Source: Thermotoga sp. Mc24 (GTDB lineage Bacteria; Thermotogota; Thermotogae; Thermotogales; Thermotogaceae). Taken from it: a DNA stretch of 64,000 nucleotides. The notes under the pieces were generated by a model, which was given only the letters and a program-made list of their open reading frames with translations, did not search any database and was not told the DNA's origin. Shown one piece after another: positions 45,397 to 56,231 of this stretch. Location of the stretch: positions 310,001 through 374,000 of the forward strand of contig NZ_JSFH01000009.1 in NCBI RefSeq assembly GCF_000784835.1, in the 5' to 3' direction. Each line of letters begins with the position of its first letter. Position 1 is the stretch's first letter. The position numbers were made by a program, and so were the translations under genes.

Positions 45397-45837
45397 TTTT
45401 CTTCTGGCTACTCCCTCGTTGAAACGTTAGCCCTCATGTTCTGCATCTGCACGGTTGTGATGGTAGGCCTTTTCTCCCTGTCTCTTGCCATGAAAACACG
45501 CGCCCGCCTCGTTTACGACATCGATCTTCTAACCGACGAATTCTACGCGGTGGATTTTATGAGACACGAATACGAGGTGAAAGCCGCGGCGTCTTCTTCT
45601 GTTTCTGTCACATTGAACAGTTTGATTTTTAACGCGAACTACGATAAAAAGAGTGGAAAGATTTCTTATCTTGTGATGTTCAAGGACGGCCTGTACAAAA
45701 TCGTTCGTTTCGGTCTGAGCGGAGAGGGAAACAACTACCTGATAGAAACAAAAAAGGAAATTCACTTTTCACAGGAAGGGAAGGTATTCTCCGTAACAAT
45801 AGGAGACACTATCTATGACCTTGGGATCTCAGAGTAG
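45391..45837 (+). CDS. Prepilin-like protein starting inside the SRP RNA 3' end
   Basis: About 148 residues if started at the GTG at 45391 (45388 also possible). After MHFSSG comes YSLVETLALMFCICTVVMVGLFSL, a prepilin site with Tyr at +1, Glu at +5 and a hydrophobic helix. The first ATG downstream would delete this signal. The start and any ribosome site (GGTGGG at 45379-45384) lie in the 3' strand of the SRP RNA, so expression must come from readthrough or from an internal start. The soluble domain has no known family. It overlaps the convergent antiporter gene by 9 bp. Confidence 0.62.
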   Translation: MHFSSGYSLVETLALMFCICTVVMVGLFSLSLAMKTRARLVYDIDLLTDEFYAVDFMRHEYEVKAAASSSVSVTLNSLIFNANYDKKSGKISYLVMFKDGLYKIVRFGLSGEGNNYLIETKKEIHFSQEGKVFSVTIGDTIYDLGISE

Positions 45838-46431
45838 CCCTCTGTGTTTTATGAAGTAGTAGACGATGATCCAGCTACCCAGCATCACTTTCAGGTACAC
45901 CACCATGTTCGCCGGAACTATGAGGTTTCTTCCCGGGATTATCAGAACAACGAGGAAAAGAAAAACGATCATGATGAACTTCTCCAGAAAGTACGCTTGC
46001 GTTCTTTCGAACTTCCTCTCGAAGTTTTCAAAATCTTCCACCATGGCGATCAGAGCGAGCGCCGTTCCACCCGCAACCCCAGCAGAGAATCCACCGCCTG
46101 GACTCACATGGCCTTCGAGGGCAAGGTACAGCGATCCCACGAGGAGAAAGAACGCTATGAATCTGGCGAAGATCCTGATAGTGACGTCCGATATGCCTTT
46201 TATCTCCTCTGGAGTAGGAAGGTAGGCCATGTGGAGAGAAACTCCAAGCACTGCGAGCGAGAAAACAAGAACCTCGAAGACAGTATCGTACACCCTGTTC
46301 AGAAGGTAGATCTGGGTGATGGGATTTTTCACCACGGGGTTTTCAAAGTTCACTTGAACCTTTTCGAAACTTCCGTTCAACAGAACAACAAAACAAAAAA
46401 CAACGAAGATGGTGATCCACATCCATTTCAT
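45829..46431 (-). CDS. Antiporter subunit: MbhE-like region fused to MnhB
   Basis: 200 residues. After an N-terminal helix, residues ~48-72 read NRVYDTVFEVLVFSLAVLGVSL, the pattern of the MrpA C-terminal (MbhE) segment. The rest is an MnhB domain with its conserved PGGGFSAG near 110 and three more helices. It is an inner-membrane part of a cation/proton antiporter. It overlaps the upstream fusion gene by 4 bp and ends the long minus-strand gene train without a visible terminator. Confidence 0.83.
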   Translation of the reverse strand: MKWMWITIFVVFCFVVLLNGSFEKVQVNFENPVVKNPITQIYLLNRVYDTVFEVLVFSLAVLGVSLHMAYLPTPEEIKGISDVTIRIFARFIAFFLLVGSLYLALEGHVSPGGGFSAGVAGGTALALIAMVEDFENFERKFERTQAYFLEKFIMIVFLFLVVLIIPGRNLIVPANMVVYLKVMLGSWIIVYYFIKHRGLL

Positions 46432-47096
46432 CCGATCTCCTCCCCAAAGTATTTCTTTTTCAATTCTTCTACGAACTCCTTTTCGGTTCTGAGAAATTCC
46501 CTGAATCTCATTTTCAACTCCTCGTCCGCGAAAAGAATGTGGTAGCTCCCATCTCTGTGTAAAACGTGATTCAACTGCTCGCCTCTGTACACCCTCTCTG
46601 TGTACCTCAGCAGATCGAGTTTTTCATCCTCGAGGTAGAAGATCTTTGTTTCCAGATAACCTTTTTTGTCTTCACTGAACACTCCGCCACAGGCAACGTC
46701 CACTTTTCCATCGTTCAAAGCCTCAAGGAGATCTTCCAAAGAGGAAAACTCGACGAATTCTGATCTGTAGTCGTACTTCTCACAGAACCTCTTCAGAAGT
46801 TCGTATTCGAAACCCATGAACGCCTCTCCCAATTTCTCGAACAGGAGCCTGACGGGTGTGAAACCGATCTTCACTCGATCTCTCGATTTCAGAGCGATCA
46901 AATAAACAAGGGTGGTGAGAAGCGCTCCAAGGAGGGCCTCCGCGATGGCCACGTCGGGAGAAGAAAACAGTGTGTACAGAAGAACCGCAAGAACGCTCAA
47001 AGCCGTTCTTCCAATGACCGCGTTCAATCTTATCGGGGTGAAGATCGTGTACAGAGATACAGAGACCATCAGAATCAGTACCAGATTTTCTATCAA
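46428..47096 (-). CDS. DUF4040 (MbhD-like) helices fused to a solute-binding-protein lobe
   Basis: 222 residues from a TTG at 47096, six bases after GGAGGG and overlapping the mnhG stop. Residues 1-75 are two to three helices with SSPDVAIAEALLGALLTTLVYLIAL, the MbhD/MrpA C-terminal motif. From about 85 the chain reads GFTPVRLLFEKLGEAFMGFEYELLKRFCEKYDYRSEFVEF, then LEDLLEALNDGKVDVACGGVFSEDKKGYLE, and ends KEFVEELKKKYFG. This is the pattern of family 3 solute-binding proteins, shortened to about one lobe. I know no characterised protein with this pairing. Confidence 0.75.
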   Translation of the reverse strand: MIENLVLILMVSVSLYTIFTPIRLNAVIGRTALSVLAVLLYTLFSSPDVAIAEALLGALLTTLVYLIALKSRDRVKIGFTPVRLLFEKLGEAFMGFEYELLKRFCEKYDYRSEFVEFSSLEDLLEALNDGKVDVACGGVFSEDKKGYLETKIFYLEDEKLDLLRYTERVYRGEQLNHVLHRDGSYHILFADEELKMRFREFLRTEKEFVEELKKKYFGEEIG

Positions 47097-47329
47097 GACG
47101 ATCCCTCCGTGTACATGCGCGCTATAACGTGTGAAACGAAAGGTCCCCATACGAGAAGGAGTACCACCATGAGGATCGTTCTCGAAACGTCTTCCCAGAA
47201 GTTGAGTACAATGAAAAGGGATCCCACCGTGTCTGAAATTCCTATGAGATGGATCTTCAGAAAGAAGTCTTTTTTCAGAAGAGAAAGGAGAGTGCCGAGA
47301 AACATCAAAACCACACCGACGTATATCAT
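47093..47329 (-). CDS. mnhG: Cation/proton antiporter subunit MnhG
   Basis: 78 residues from the ATG at 47329 behind GAGGAGG; the open frame extends far upstream but only this part is plausible. Three helices with IGISDTVGSLFIVL, the MnhG/PhaG pattern, match the usual small size. It overlaps the mnhF gene by 4 bp. Confidence 0.83.
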   Translation of the reverse strand: MIYVGVVLMFLGTLLSLLKKDFFLKIHLIGISDTVGSLFIVLNFWEDVSRTILMVVLLLVWGPFVSHVIARMYTEGSS

Positions 47330-47568
47330 TCTCTGTTCCTCCTCAGAAAGTAGGAGAACAAGATGACTCCGCTTCCACCGGCGAGCAGATAGAACACCGC
47401 GACGTCTCTTGCCTGAGATAGCCCCGGAACGAGGTACGAAAGAGCGTAGATCAAAACACCGACCTTCGTCGAGAGCGACGAAATCCCCAGAAGTTTTTCC
47501 CACTGGTTTTTCCCCAGAAGCACCTGAAGAACGCTCAAGATCAACGGAGAAACAAGAAGCCATCTCAT
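47326..47568 (-). CDS. mnhF: Cation/proton antiporter subunit MnhF-like
   Basis: 80 residues from the ATG at 47568 behind GGGGGAGAG. Three hydrophobic helices and the segment SQARDVAVFYLLAGGSGVILFSYFLRR fit MnhF/PhaF. Assignment rests on size, helix count and position between mnhE and mnhG. It overlaps both neighbours by 4 bp. Confidence 0.75.
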   Translation of the reverse strand: MRWLLVSPLILSVLQVLLGKNQWEKLLGISSLSTKVGVLIYALSYLVPGLSQARDVAVFYLLAGGSGVILFSYFLRRNRE

Positions 47569-47936
47569 GTTTTTCTCTCCCCCACCTGGTGGACTACCAT
47601 GTAACCTTCCTCCGAGACTATCACCAGTGTTTTCGGAGTGAGGGTGATAGTAAGTGTTTTTTCGAGTTCCTCCCACTCATCTTTCACCGGAACTTCGTAA
47701 GCCTTTTTAGCCTCGTTGTGGAAGAGCAAAACCAGGATCGATTCAAAAACCGCTTTTGGAACGTTGTAGAAGAGTTTCAACACAAGAAAGGGAAACTTCT
47801 CAAAGTGGATGGGCCTTGTGAAGATGTACGTGACAACGCTCATCAAGCTTCCAAGTACGATTGTTGTCAGAGTCGCTTTCTGAGACAAAACCATGAAGAA
47901 AACGGTTCCCGTTATCACAGCGACAAGAAAAGACAA
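47565..47936 (-). CDS. mnhE: Cation/proton antiporter subunit MnhE
   Basis: 123 residues from a TTG at 47936 with GGGGGTGG upstream. Two N-terminal helices (AVITGTVFFMVLSQKA, LTTIVLGSLMSVVTYIF) precede the MnhE cytosolic tail ending LTPKTLVIVSEEGYMVVHQV. It starts inside the 3' end of mnhD (22-bp overlap). Confidence 0.85.
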   Translation of the reverse strand: MSFLVAVITGTVFFMVLSQKATLTTIVLGSLMSVVTYIFTRPIHFEKFPFLVLKLFYNVPKAVFESILVLLFHNEAKKAYEVPVKDEWEELEKTLTITLTPKTLVIVSEEGYMVVHQVGERKT

Positions 47937-49276
47937 GCCACCACCCCCAGAAGATAGACCCCGAGCATGGACTCGAAGTCTTCAAGCGGATATTTTTCTA
48001 TCTTCAAATTCTTGAAGAGAAAATGAACCAGAACCCCCGCACCCATTAAGAGGCAGCTTTCAAGAGCCTTTCCCCAATTTGCAAAGTAGAGTCCTATCGT
48101 CAGAGAAGCAATGAACAGAACGAGATTGTACACCCCTGGTAATTTCTTTCTTTTGAATTCAAAAGGTTTCAGAAGAAATTTCCAGAAAGAAGCCGCGGTG
48201 CCAACAAAAACAACTTCCATCAAGATCTTCTCCCATCTGTGAAGCTGTTCGAGAACCAGATTCTTCGAAAAACCCGCAAGGCCTGGAAATCCCATGATCG
48301 AAAGACTTGCCAGTGAAAGTGACAGCCACGTCCAGAAATCGAGCCTTTTCCACTTCGTCACATCCCTTTCTGGAAGTTCATCTTTCAAAAGAAAAAGCCA
48401 GGATTTAAAAATTCCATGTGCGAGGGCGTATACAGAAGCGGTGATGGGGGACGCAAGGACGATCCCTATCTGTGAAAGGGTACTGTAAGCAAGAATCCTC
48501 TTGTAATCTTTCGAAAGAAAGGCAAACAAAACACCTGAAAGCGCCGAAAAAATGGCAAAGATCTTCACCACATTCCAATTCACCACGTGTTCCAGCCGAA
48601 CGAGCGCGTACACAGCACTCTTCACAACGACACCGGATAGAACCGCTGAAACGGGTGTTTCTGCCTCCGAATGAACCTGTGGAAGCCACATACTGAAGAG
48701 GAACACACCAGCTCTCAAAAGAAGTCCAACCGCAACGAGAGCGGAGGCAAACGAATCAACCTTCAAGATGTCAGAGATCGAGAGTGTGCCGTTTTCCGCG
48801 TATAGAACACCGATTCCTATCAGGTACAAATTCATACCAACAGTCCCCAGGATCAGATACTTGAAAGCGGACCAGTACTGAATCTTCTTTTTTCCCTCCA
48901 CGACGAGAAGGAAGGTAATGAGGGATATCACCTCAACTGTAACGTATATGTTGAAAAGATCGTAACTCACGAACGCAAGGTTCAACGCTCCAAGAAGTAT
49001 CAGAAGAAGGTTCGAAAGACTGACGTTCAGGTCTTTCGTGAAGACAGCGAGAAGAACCACAGCTGTGAGGATGAGAAAGAAATACGATGTCTGATCTAAC
49101 AGAAGGTGAACGCCGAAATTTCCGGTCAAAACAAGATCGAAACGATATCCTAAAAGCATCATCGTGACTACGAAAAGAAGATTCACCAGTGTTGCCCACC
49201 AAGGAGCTTTCCTCTTCAAGAAGAAAAAGACAATCCCAAGCGATACAATGAGGAAATTGTAAACGAGAAAGATCAC
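47915..49276 (-). CDS. mnhD: Cation/proton antiporter subunit MnhD (NuoN/M-like)
   Basis: 453 residues with about 13-14 helices. The Proton_antipo_M core is recognised from LLRAGVFLFSMWLPQVHSEAETPVSAVLSGVVVKSAVYALVR, LAYSTLSQIGIVLASP and the HGIFKSWLFLL segment, which carry the Lys and His residues of the proton path. It is a proton- or sodium-translocating subunit related to complex I. It overlaps mnhC by 4 bp. Confidence 0.92.
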   Translation of the reverse strand: MIFLVYNFLIVSLGIVFFFLKRKAPWWATLVNLLFVVTMMLLGYRFDLVLTGNFGVHLLLDQTSYFFLILTAVVLLAVFTKDLNVSLSNLLLILLGALNLAFVSYDLFNIYVTVEVISLITFLLVVEGKKKIQYWSAFKYLILGTVGMNLYLIGIGVLYAENGTLSISDILKVDSFASALVAVGLLLRAGVFLFSMWLPQVHSEAETPVSAVLSGVVVKSAVYALVRLEHVVNWNVVKIFAIFSALSGVLFAFLSKDYKRILAYSTLSQIGIVLASPITASVYALAHGIFKSWLFLLKDELPERDVTKWKRLDFWTWLSLSLASLSIMGFPGLAGFSKNLVLEQLHRWEKILMEVVFVGTAASFWKFLLKPFEFKRKKLPGVYNLVLFIASLTIGLYFANWGKALESCLLMGAGVLVHFLFKNLKIEKYPLEDFESMLGVYLLGVVACLFLSL

Positions 49277-49608
49277 TCTTTCTTTCCTCCTCCTTCTCTG
49301 TCGAGCCTGTCGGAAGAAACAGAAGAGTACTTGGAAGCGATCACGCTCGCAGTGGTGACAAGGAGCGCTACGGTGGCGAACCCTATCACTATCGATGTGA
49401 TGATCAGAGCCTGTGGGACAGGGTCGGCTGAGTTCTGTTGAAACGGTATCGGAACAGCTTCCCCCTGCTTTCTGGAGATGAGGACAAAGAAGCTGACAAC
49501 ACCCGTTCCCATGATATCTAGCGAGATGATTTTCTTTATCAGATCTCTGTTGATCAGAACTCCTAAGAGTCCAATCAGGACAAGAAGAAGAGTCAACCGT
49601 TCAGCCAC
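49273..49608 (-). CDS. mnhC: Cation/proton antiporter subunit MnhC (NuoK-like)
   Basis: 111 residues from a GTG, eight bases after AGAGGTG and overlapping the radical SAM gene end by 16 bp. Three helices with SADPVPQALIITSIVIGFATVALLV match MnhC/NuoK, including the DPVPQALILTAIVI-like signature. The C-terminal tail is polar. It is the first antiporter gene in the gene train. Confidence 0.92.
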   Translation of the reverse strand: MAERLTLLLVLIGLLGVLINRDLIKKIISLDIMGTGVVSFFVLISRKQGEAVPIPFQQNSADPVPQALIITSIVIGFATVALLVTTASVIASKYSSVSSDRLDREGGGKKE

Positions 49609-50546
49609 TTCTCGATCACCTCTTTTCCAGTAAAGAAGAGAGCGTCCGCGTAAGAAAGGTCATCGAATCTGAATTCATCTCCCACTTCTACTTCTGCACT
49701 TTCGAACCAGACGAGGTAATTCTCCGGAACAAAAATCCTCGATGGTTTCAAACTTTCAATCACCTTCTTCATCGTTTTCTTCCGCACTCTGTCACCGAGA
49801 GATGGATCGAATGGCCCCGCGACCACGTACTTTCTCAGCTCAACAGGAACGTGATATCCTATTCTGATCACCTTTGTCCCCCAGCCCTCAAAAATGCAGA
49901 CTAGATCAGAACAAATATCTACCACTTCTTCGACATTCAAAGGTGTGTACTCTCCTTCTTCCATCACCCTGTGGAGTTCCGTTCCTTCAAAAACGAGTGT
50001 CGGGTGTATTCTCACCATATCCGCTCCACATTCCACGGTCCTCAGCGCGGACAGAATTTCCCCTTTTCGATCACTTCCCGGAAGTCCTACCATCAGATGA
50101 ACACTGAGAATAAATCCGTTCTTTTTGATGAGTTTGCAGGCTTTTTCAGCTTCCTCGGAGGTGTATCCTCTCTTCGACCTCTCGAGCACCTCATCCAAGA
50201 AAGACTGTACTCCCACTTCGATCATGTTCACACCGTATTTCTTCAGAATCTTCAGTTTTCTTTCGTTTATCTCATCCGGGCGCGTCGAGACCCTGATCGA
50301 CTTCACCACAGAAAATCTCTTCACGAAACTCAAGTACTCTTCCATCTTTTCCTCTGAAAGACCGGTGAACGTTCCTCCGTAGAATCCCAGTTCGTATCCA
50401 TTCGACGTTCTGGAGTACTCTTCTATGATTCGCGCGATATCATCAAGAGACGGGATTTTTGTCTGTCCCGTGGCTTTTATTTGATCACAGAAGACACATC
50501 TTTTCTTACAACCTGCGTATGGAAGAAAAATGGGAATTATCTTCAT
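49593..50546 (-). CDS. Radical SAM protein, Elp3/YgeQ-like
   Basis: 317 residues. The [4Fe-4S] motif is C-x3-C-x2-C (Cys13, Cys17, Cys20), followed by a [14 protein letters not shown] segment for SAM binding and [30 protein letters not shown], a pattern close to the Elp3 radical SAM domain. The acetyltransferase half of Elp3 is absent. The C-terminal ~90 residues are unassigned. A role in tRNA or protein modification is possible; nothing nearby decides it. It overlaps rnc by 4 bp. Confidence 0.88.
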   Translation of the reverse strand: MKIIPIFLPYAGCKKRCVFCDQIKATGQTKIPSLDDIARIIEEYSRTSNGYELGFYGGTFTGLSEEKMEEYLSFVKRFSVVKSIRVSTRPDEINERKLKILKKYGVNMIEVGVQSFLDEVLERSKRGYTSEEAEKACKLIKKNGFILSVHLMVGLPGSDRKGEILSALRTVECGADMVRIHPTLVFEGTELHRVMEEGEYTPLNVEEVVDICSDLVCIFEGWGTKVIRIGYHVPVELRKYVVAGPFDPSLGDRVRKKTMKKVIESLKPSRIFVPENYLVWFESAEVEVGDEFRFDDLSYADALFFTGKEVIEKWLNG

Positions 50547-51265
50547 GATCTCTCCTTCAAAAGTTTTTCGTAGGCGATTCTTGCGGCCTCCTTTTCCGCT
50601 TCTTTCTTCGTTCTGCCTCTGCCCGTGGCGATGGGCTTTTCATCCACCCTCACTTCCACAACAAAAATCCTGTCACCATCATTCTTTTCCGTTCCCACCA
50701 GCACGTATTCCGGAGGCACTTTGTGTTCGCTCTGGACTATTTCCTGGAGAGCCGTTTTGTAGTCGAAGAGCATTTCACCCTTCATGATCTTTTCTATGTA
50801 GAACTCGAATTCCTGCTCAAATAGCTCCTTTATCTTCTCATAGCCCTGATCGAGGTATATGGCAGCCAGAAGCGCTTCGAACGCATCGGCGAGTATGGAA
50901 TCTCTGTCACGTCCTCCAGTTTTGTCCTCTCCCTTTCCAAGGAACAAAAACTTACCAAGGTTCATCTTTCTGGAAACAAGGGCGAGAACTTCCTCACTCG
51001 CCGCTGCGGATTTCACTCGGGCCAGGTCTCCCACTTTCGCTTCCGGATACTTTTTGTAGAGTATTTCGCACACGAAGAGTTCCAGAACGGCGTCTCCCAG
51101 AAACTCCAGCTTTTCGTTCGATTCCACGTCTTTCCTTCCCGATTGATTTTGCTCGTTCGCGTAAGAACTGTGACATAGAGCTCGAAAGAGAAGTTCTTCG
51201 TTCTTGAAGTTGATTCCAGTTTCTTTCTGAAACTCCTCCACGATTTTTCTCTCACTCTCGTTCAA
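50543..51265 (-). CDS. rnc: Ribonuclease III
   Basis: 240 residues. The RNase III domain carries the signature [18 protein letters not shown] with its catalytic acidic residues, then [21 protein letters not shown] dsRNA-binding domain fills residues ~165-235 ([48 protein letters not shown]). It processes rRNA precursors and structured mRNAs. It overlaps the phosphodiesterase gene by 14 bp. Confidence 0.97.
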   Translation of the reverse strand: MNESERKIVEEFQKETGINFKNEELLFRALCHSSYANEQNQSGRKDVESNEKLEFLGDAVLELFVCEILYKKYPEAKVGDLARVKSAAASEEVLALVSRKMNLGKFLFLGKGEDKTGGRDRDSILADAFEALLAAIYLDQGYEKIKELFEQEFEFYIEKIMKGEMLFDYKTALQEIVQSEHKVPPEYVLVGTEKNDGDRIFVVEVRVDEKPIATGRGRTKKEAEKEAARIAYEKLLKERS

Positions 51266-51815
51266 CGAGCATCACCTCTTTCAAAACATCACCTTCCAGC
51301 GAGCAAAGGTAGAATTTTTTCTCATCCGTATCGATGATACCAAAAGTCGGACCGACCTCAGATTTTGGAAGAGAAACCGATCCCGGATTCAAAAGTAACA
51401 CCCCTTCGCACCTTTCTGCCATAGGAACGTGAGTGTGACCGAAAAGAACCACACTGCATCCATGAGCCTGTGCCATACTCGCAGGATCTCCTCTTTCGTA
51501 TTCGAGCTGGTCGCCGTGAATAAGGAGCATCTTCACATCTCCCAAAAATTCCATTCCAATCCTGGGCATTTCCGGAATTTCCAGAACCCTTATGTCCACA
51601 TCCGCATCACAATTTCCGCGTATGTACTTCACACGGTGTTTCTTCAAAAATGAAGTGAGTTCCTTTGGACTGTATCCCTCGGGAAGTGGATTCCGAGGAC
51701 CGTGGTAGAGAACATCACCAAGATGCCAGATTTCATCGAAATTCTCCGCACTCTTCAAGGCTTTCTCTGTGAGAGACAGTGAACCGTGGGTATCCGATAT
51801 CACAAGAATCCTCAA
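51252..51815 (-). CDS. YfcE-type metallophosphoesterase
   Basis: 187 residues from the TTG at 51815, eight bases after AGGAGG; a TTG two codons earlier is too close. The metal-binding blocks are all present: [32 protein letters not shown] and GHTHVPM. Family members are Mn-dependent phosphodiesterases with broad in vitro activity. It begins 3 bp after the permease stop. Confidence 0.92.
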   Translation of the reverse strand: MRILVISDTHGSLSLTEKALKSAENFDEIWHLGDVLYHGPRNPLPEGYSPKELTSFLKKHRVKYIRGNCDADVDIRVLEIPEMPRIGMEFLGDVKMLLIHGDQLEYERGDPASMAQAHGCSVVLFGHTHVPMAERCEGVLLLNPGSVSLPKSEVGPTFGIIDTDEKKFYLCSLEGDVLKEVMLVERE

Positions 51816-51817
51816 AG

Positions 51818-54078
<2,261 letters not shown>

Positions 54079-54087
54079 AGCTTCACC

Positions 54088-55029
54088 TCACAGCAGTGTT
54101 GCTATCATGACCGCTTTTATGGTGTGTTTTCTGTTCTCCGCCTCGTCCCAGACCCTGCTCTGTTTTCCCTCGATCACCTCGTAGGTGACCTCCTGGCCCT
54201 TCACTGCGGGGAGGCAGTGCATGAAAATCGTTTCCGATTTACCCGTCATTTCCATCACTCTCTCGTTCACCTGATAAGGTTTTAAAAGAGCCATTCTTTC
54301 CTTTTCTTTGTCTTCCTCACCCATGGATGCCCACACGTCCGTGTAGATAACATCGGCACTTGCGAGTGCTTCTTCCAGATTTGACGTGAAAGAAACGCTC
54401 CCATCGGTTTCTTTCGCGATCTCCTGACACCTTTCGAATATGTCAGATCTGGGCTTGAGTTCTTCGGGACCACACGCCACGAAATTCATCCCCATCTTCG
54501 CACAGGCAATCATGAGGGAGGTCGCAACGTTGTTTCTGGTGTCCCCCATGAAAACAACCTTTACACCCTTCAATCTTCCGAAATTCTCCTCTATGGTCAT
54601 CAGGTCGGCGAGCGCCTGTGTTGGGTGGAACTCGTCGGTGAGTCCGTTGTACACGGGAACACCGGAGTACTCAGCCAGCTTTTCCACAGTCTCCTGTTTG
54701 TAGCCCCTGAACATGATGGCGTCCACCATTCTTCCAAGGACGCGTGCGGTGTCCTCGAGAGATTCTTTCGCTCCAAGGTGTATGTCGTTCGGTGAGAGAA
54801 AGATCGGATGTCCTCCTTCTTCTGCAAAAGCGGTTTCAAAGGCGAGTCTCGTTCTCGTTGATCTCTTCTCGAAGATCATGGCGAGGGTCATTCCTTTGAA
54901 CCTTTCGGTTCTCAGTTTGGATCTGCTTTCCATCTTCACCTGCTCTGAGATATCGAGAAGGTATCTGATCTCTTCAGGAGAAAAATCAAGAAGAGTGAGG
55001 AGAGATCTCCCTTTCAGATTCACAGACAC
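54088..55029 (-). CDS. argF: Ornithine carbamoyltransferase
   Basis: 313 residues. The carbamoyl-phosphate motif STRTR (56-60), HPTQALADLMTI and the ornithine-binding HCLPAVKGQEV are all intact. It makes citrulline for arginine synthesis. It lies 3 bp downstream of purA in the gene train, with no other arg gene adjacent. Confidence 0.97.
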   Translation of the reverse strand: MSVNLKGRSLLTLLDFSPEEIRYLLDISEQVKMESRSKLRTERFKGMTLAMIFEKRSTRTRLAFETAFAEEGGHPIFLSPNDIHLGAKESLEDTARVLGRMVDAIMFRGYKQETVEKLAEYSGVPVYNGLTDEFHPTQALADLMTIEENFGRLKGVKVVFMGDTRNNVATSLMIACAKMGMNFVACGPEELKPRSDIFERCQEIAKETDGSVSFTSNLEEALASADVIYTDVWASMGEEDKEKERMALLKPYQVNERVMEMTGKSETIFMHCLPAVKGQEVTYEVIEGKQSRVWDEAENRKHTIKAVMIATLL

Positions 55030-55032
55030 ACT

Positions 55033-56226
55033 TCACACCTCCACTATATCCTCGAGTTTTTCACCTGTGGATATGTACCTTACCGGTCTTCCTGTCTCTC
55101 TTTCTATGAAATCAACAAAGCGCTCGAAGTTCTTATCTTCCAGAGATTTCCAGCCATCGAAGACTTCGTAGACAGGCTCTTTCTTTTCCAGATCTCTGAG
55201 TGAAACGAGATCTCTTCCATCGGAGTAGCGCACGCAGACCTTGATCTTTTCAAAACCGTTCAGCACGTCTGCCTTGGTCATGACCAGAGAATCGACACCG
55301 GAGATTTCAATGGCGTACCTGAGGAGCGGCAGATCGAGCCAACCACATCTTCTCGGCCGACCGGTCGTGGAACCGTATTCGTGTCCCGCTTCTCTCAACT
55401 TCTCCCCTTCCTCTCCTGTGAGCTCCGTCGGGAAGGGGCCTTCTCCAACCCGCGTTGTGTACACCTTGAAGACGCCTAAAACTTCATCTACTTCCACAGG
55501 AAAACCCATTCCCGCACTCACACCCGAGGAGGAACAGTTCATGCTCGTGACATACGGATACGTTCCCACGTCCAGATCCAGAAGAACCCCCTGTGTTCCT
55601 TCGAAGAGAACGCTCTTCTCTTCGAGGATTCTTTTCAACTGGACCGGTGAAACGACGAAGTCTTTTATTGTCTCATAAAAGGTGGAAAGATCTCCCATAA
55701 TTTTCTCTGCGGCGAAATCTACCCCGTAGATCTTCTTCAAAGAGAGGTTCTTTTCGAGGAAATATCTGAGTTTTTCTTCGTTGCCGAGCTCTGCGACTCT
55801 CACATTCACCCTCATAACCCTGTCAGCGCAAGCGGGACCTATTCCTCTTTTCGTAGTGCCTATTTTCAACACTTCGTCTATTATCCTGTCCATTTCTTTG
55901 TGCACTGGAAGAACCACGTGTGCGCTCTCAGAGATGAAGATTTCACCTGAATAATCGGGAAATTTCTCTTTCAATTCCCTCAATTCTTCTGTCAGCACCT
56001 GAGGATCCAGGAGAACACCGCTTCCTATGGCGATTCCTCTGTTTTTTGTGAAATCGGCCGAAGGGAGGAGGTGGTGTATCACCTTGAAATCTCCGTAATT
56101 CACGGTGTGCCCGGCATTCGCTCCGCCTGAAAATCTCGCCACAATATCGTGGTATCTGGAAAGATACGTTACCACCTTGCCCTTTCCTTCGTCTCCCCAT
56201 TGAAGTCCCACCACAACGCGGTTCAT
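55033..56226 (-). CDS. purA: Adenylosuccinate synthetase
   Basis: 397 residues from the ATG at 56226, eight bases after AGGAG. GTP-binding VVGLQWGDEGKGK at the N-terminus, GGANAGHTV, GTTKRGIGPACADR and TGRPRRCGWLDLPLLRYA are all typical. It joins IMP and aspartate to adenylosuccinate. The next gene upstream, purB, acts on the product, and the two are 5 bp apart. Confidence 0.97.
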   Translation of the reverse strand: MNRVVVGLQWGDEGKGKVVTYLSRYHDIVARFSGGANAGHTVNYGDFKVIHHLLPSADFTKNRGIAIGSGVLLDPQVLTEELRELKEKFPDYSGEIFISESAHVVLPVHKEMDRIIDEVLKIGTTKRGIGPACADRVMRVNVRVAELGNEEKLRYFLEKNLSLKKIYGVDFAAEKIMGDLSTFYETIKDFVVSPVQLKRILEEKSVLFEGTQGVLLDLDVGTYPYVTSMNCSSSGVSAGMGFPVEVDEVLGVFKVYTTRVGEGPFPTELTGEEGEKLREAGHEYGSTTGRPRRCGWLDLPLLRYAIEISGVDSLVMTKADVLNGFEKIKVCVRYSDGRDLVSLRDLEKKEPVYEVFDGWKSLEDKNFERFVDFIERETGRPVRYISTGEKLEDIVEV

Positions 56227-56231
56227 TCGCT

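Noticed and set aside
47330-47563. Long upstream extension of the mnhG frame
   Set aside because: It lies antisense-free inside mnhF/mnhE in another frame, has no family match, and the ATG at 47329 has an ideal ribosome site and gives the normal MnhG size.
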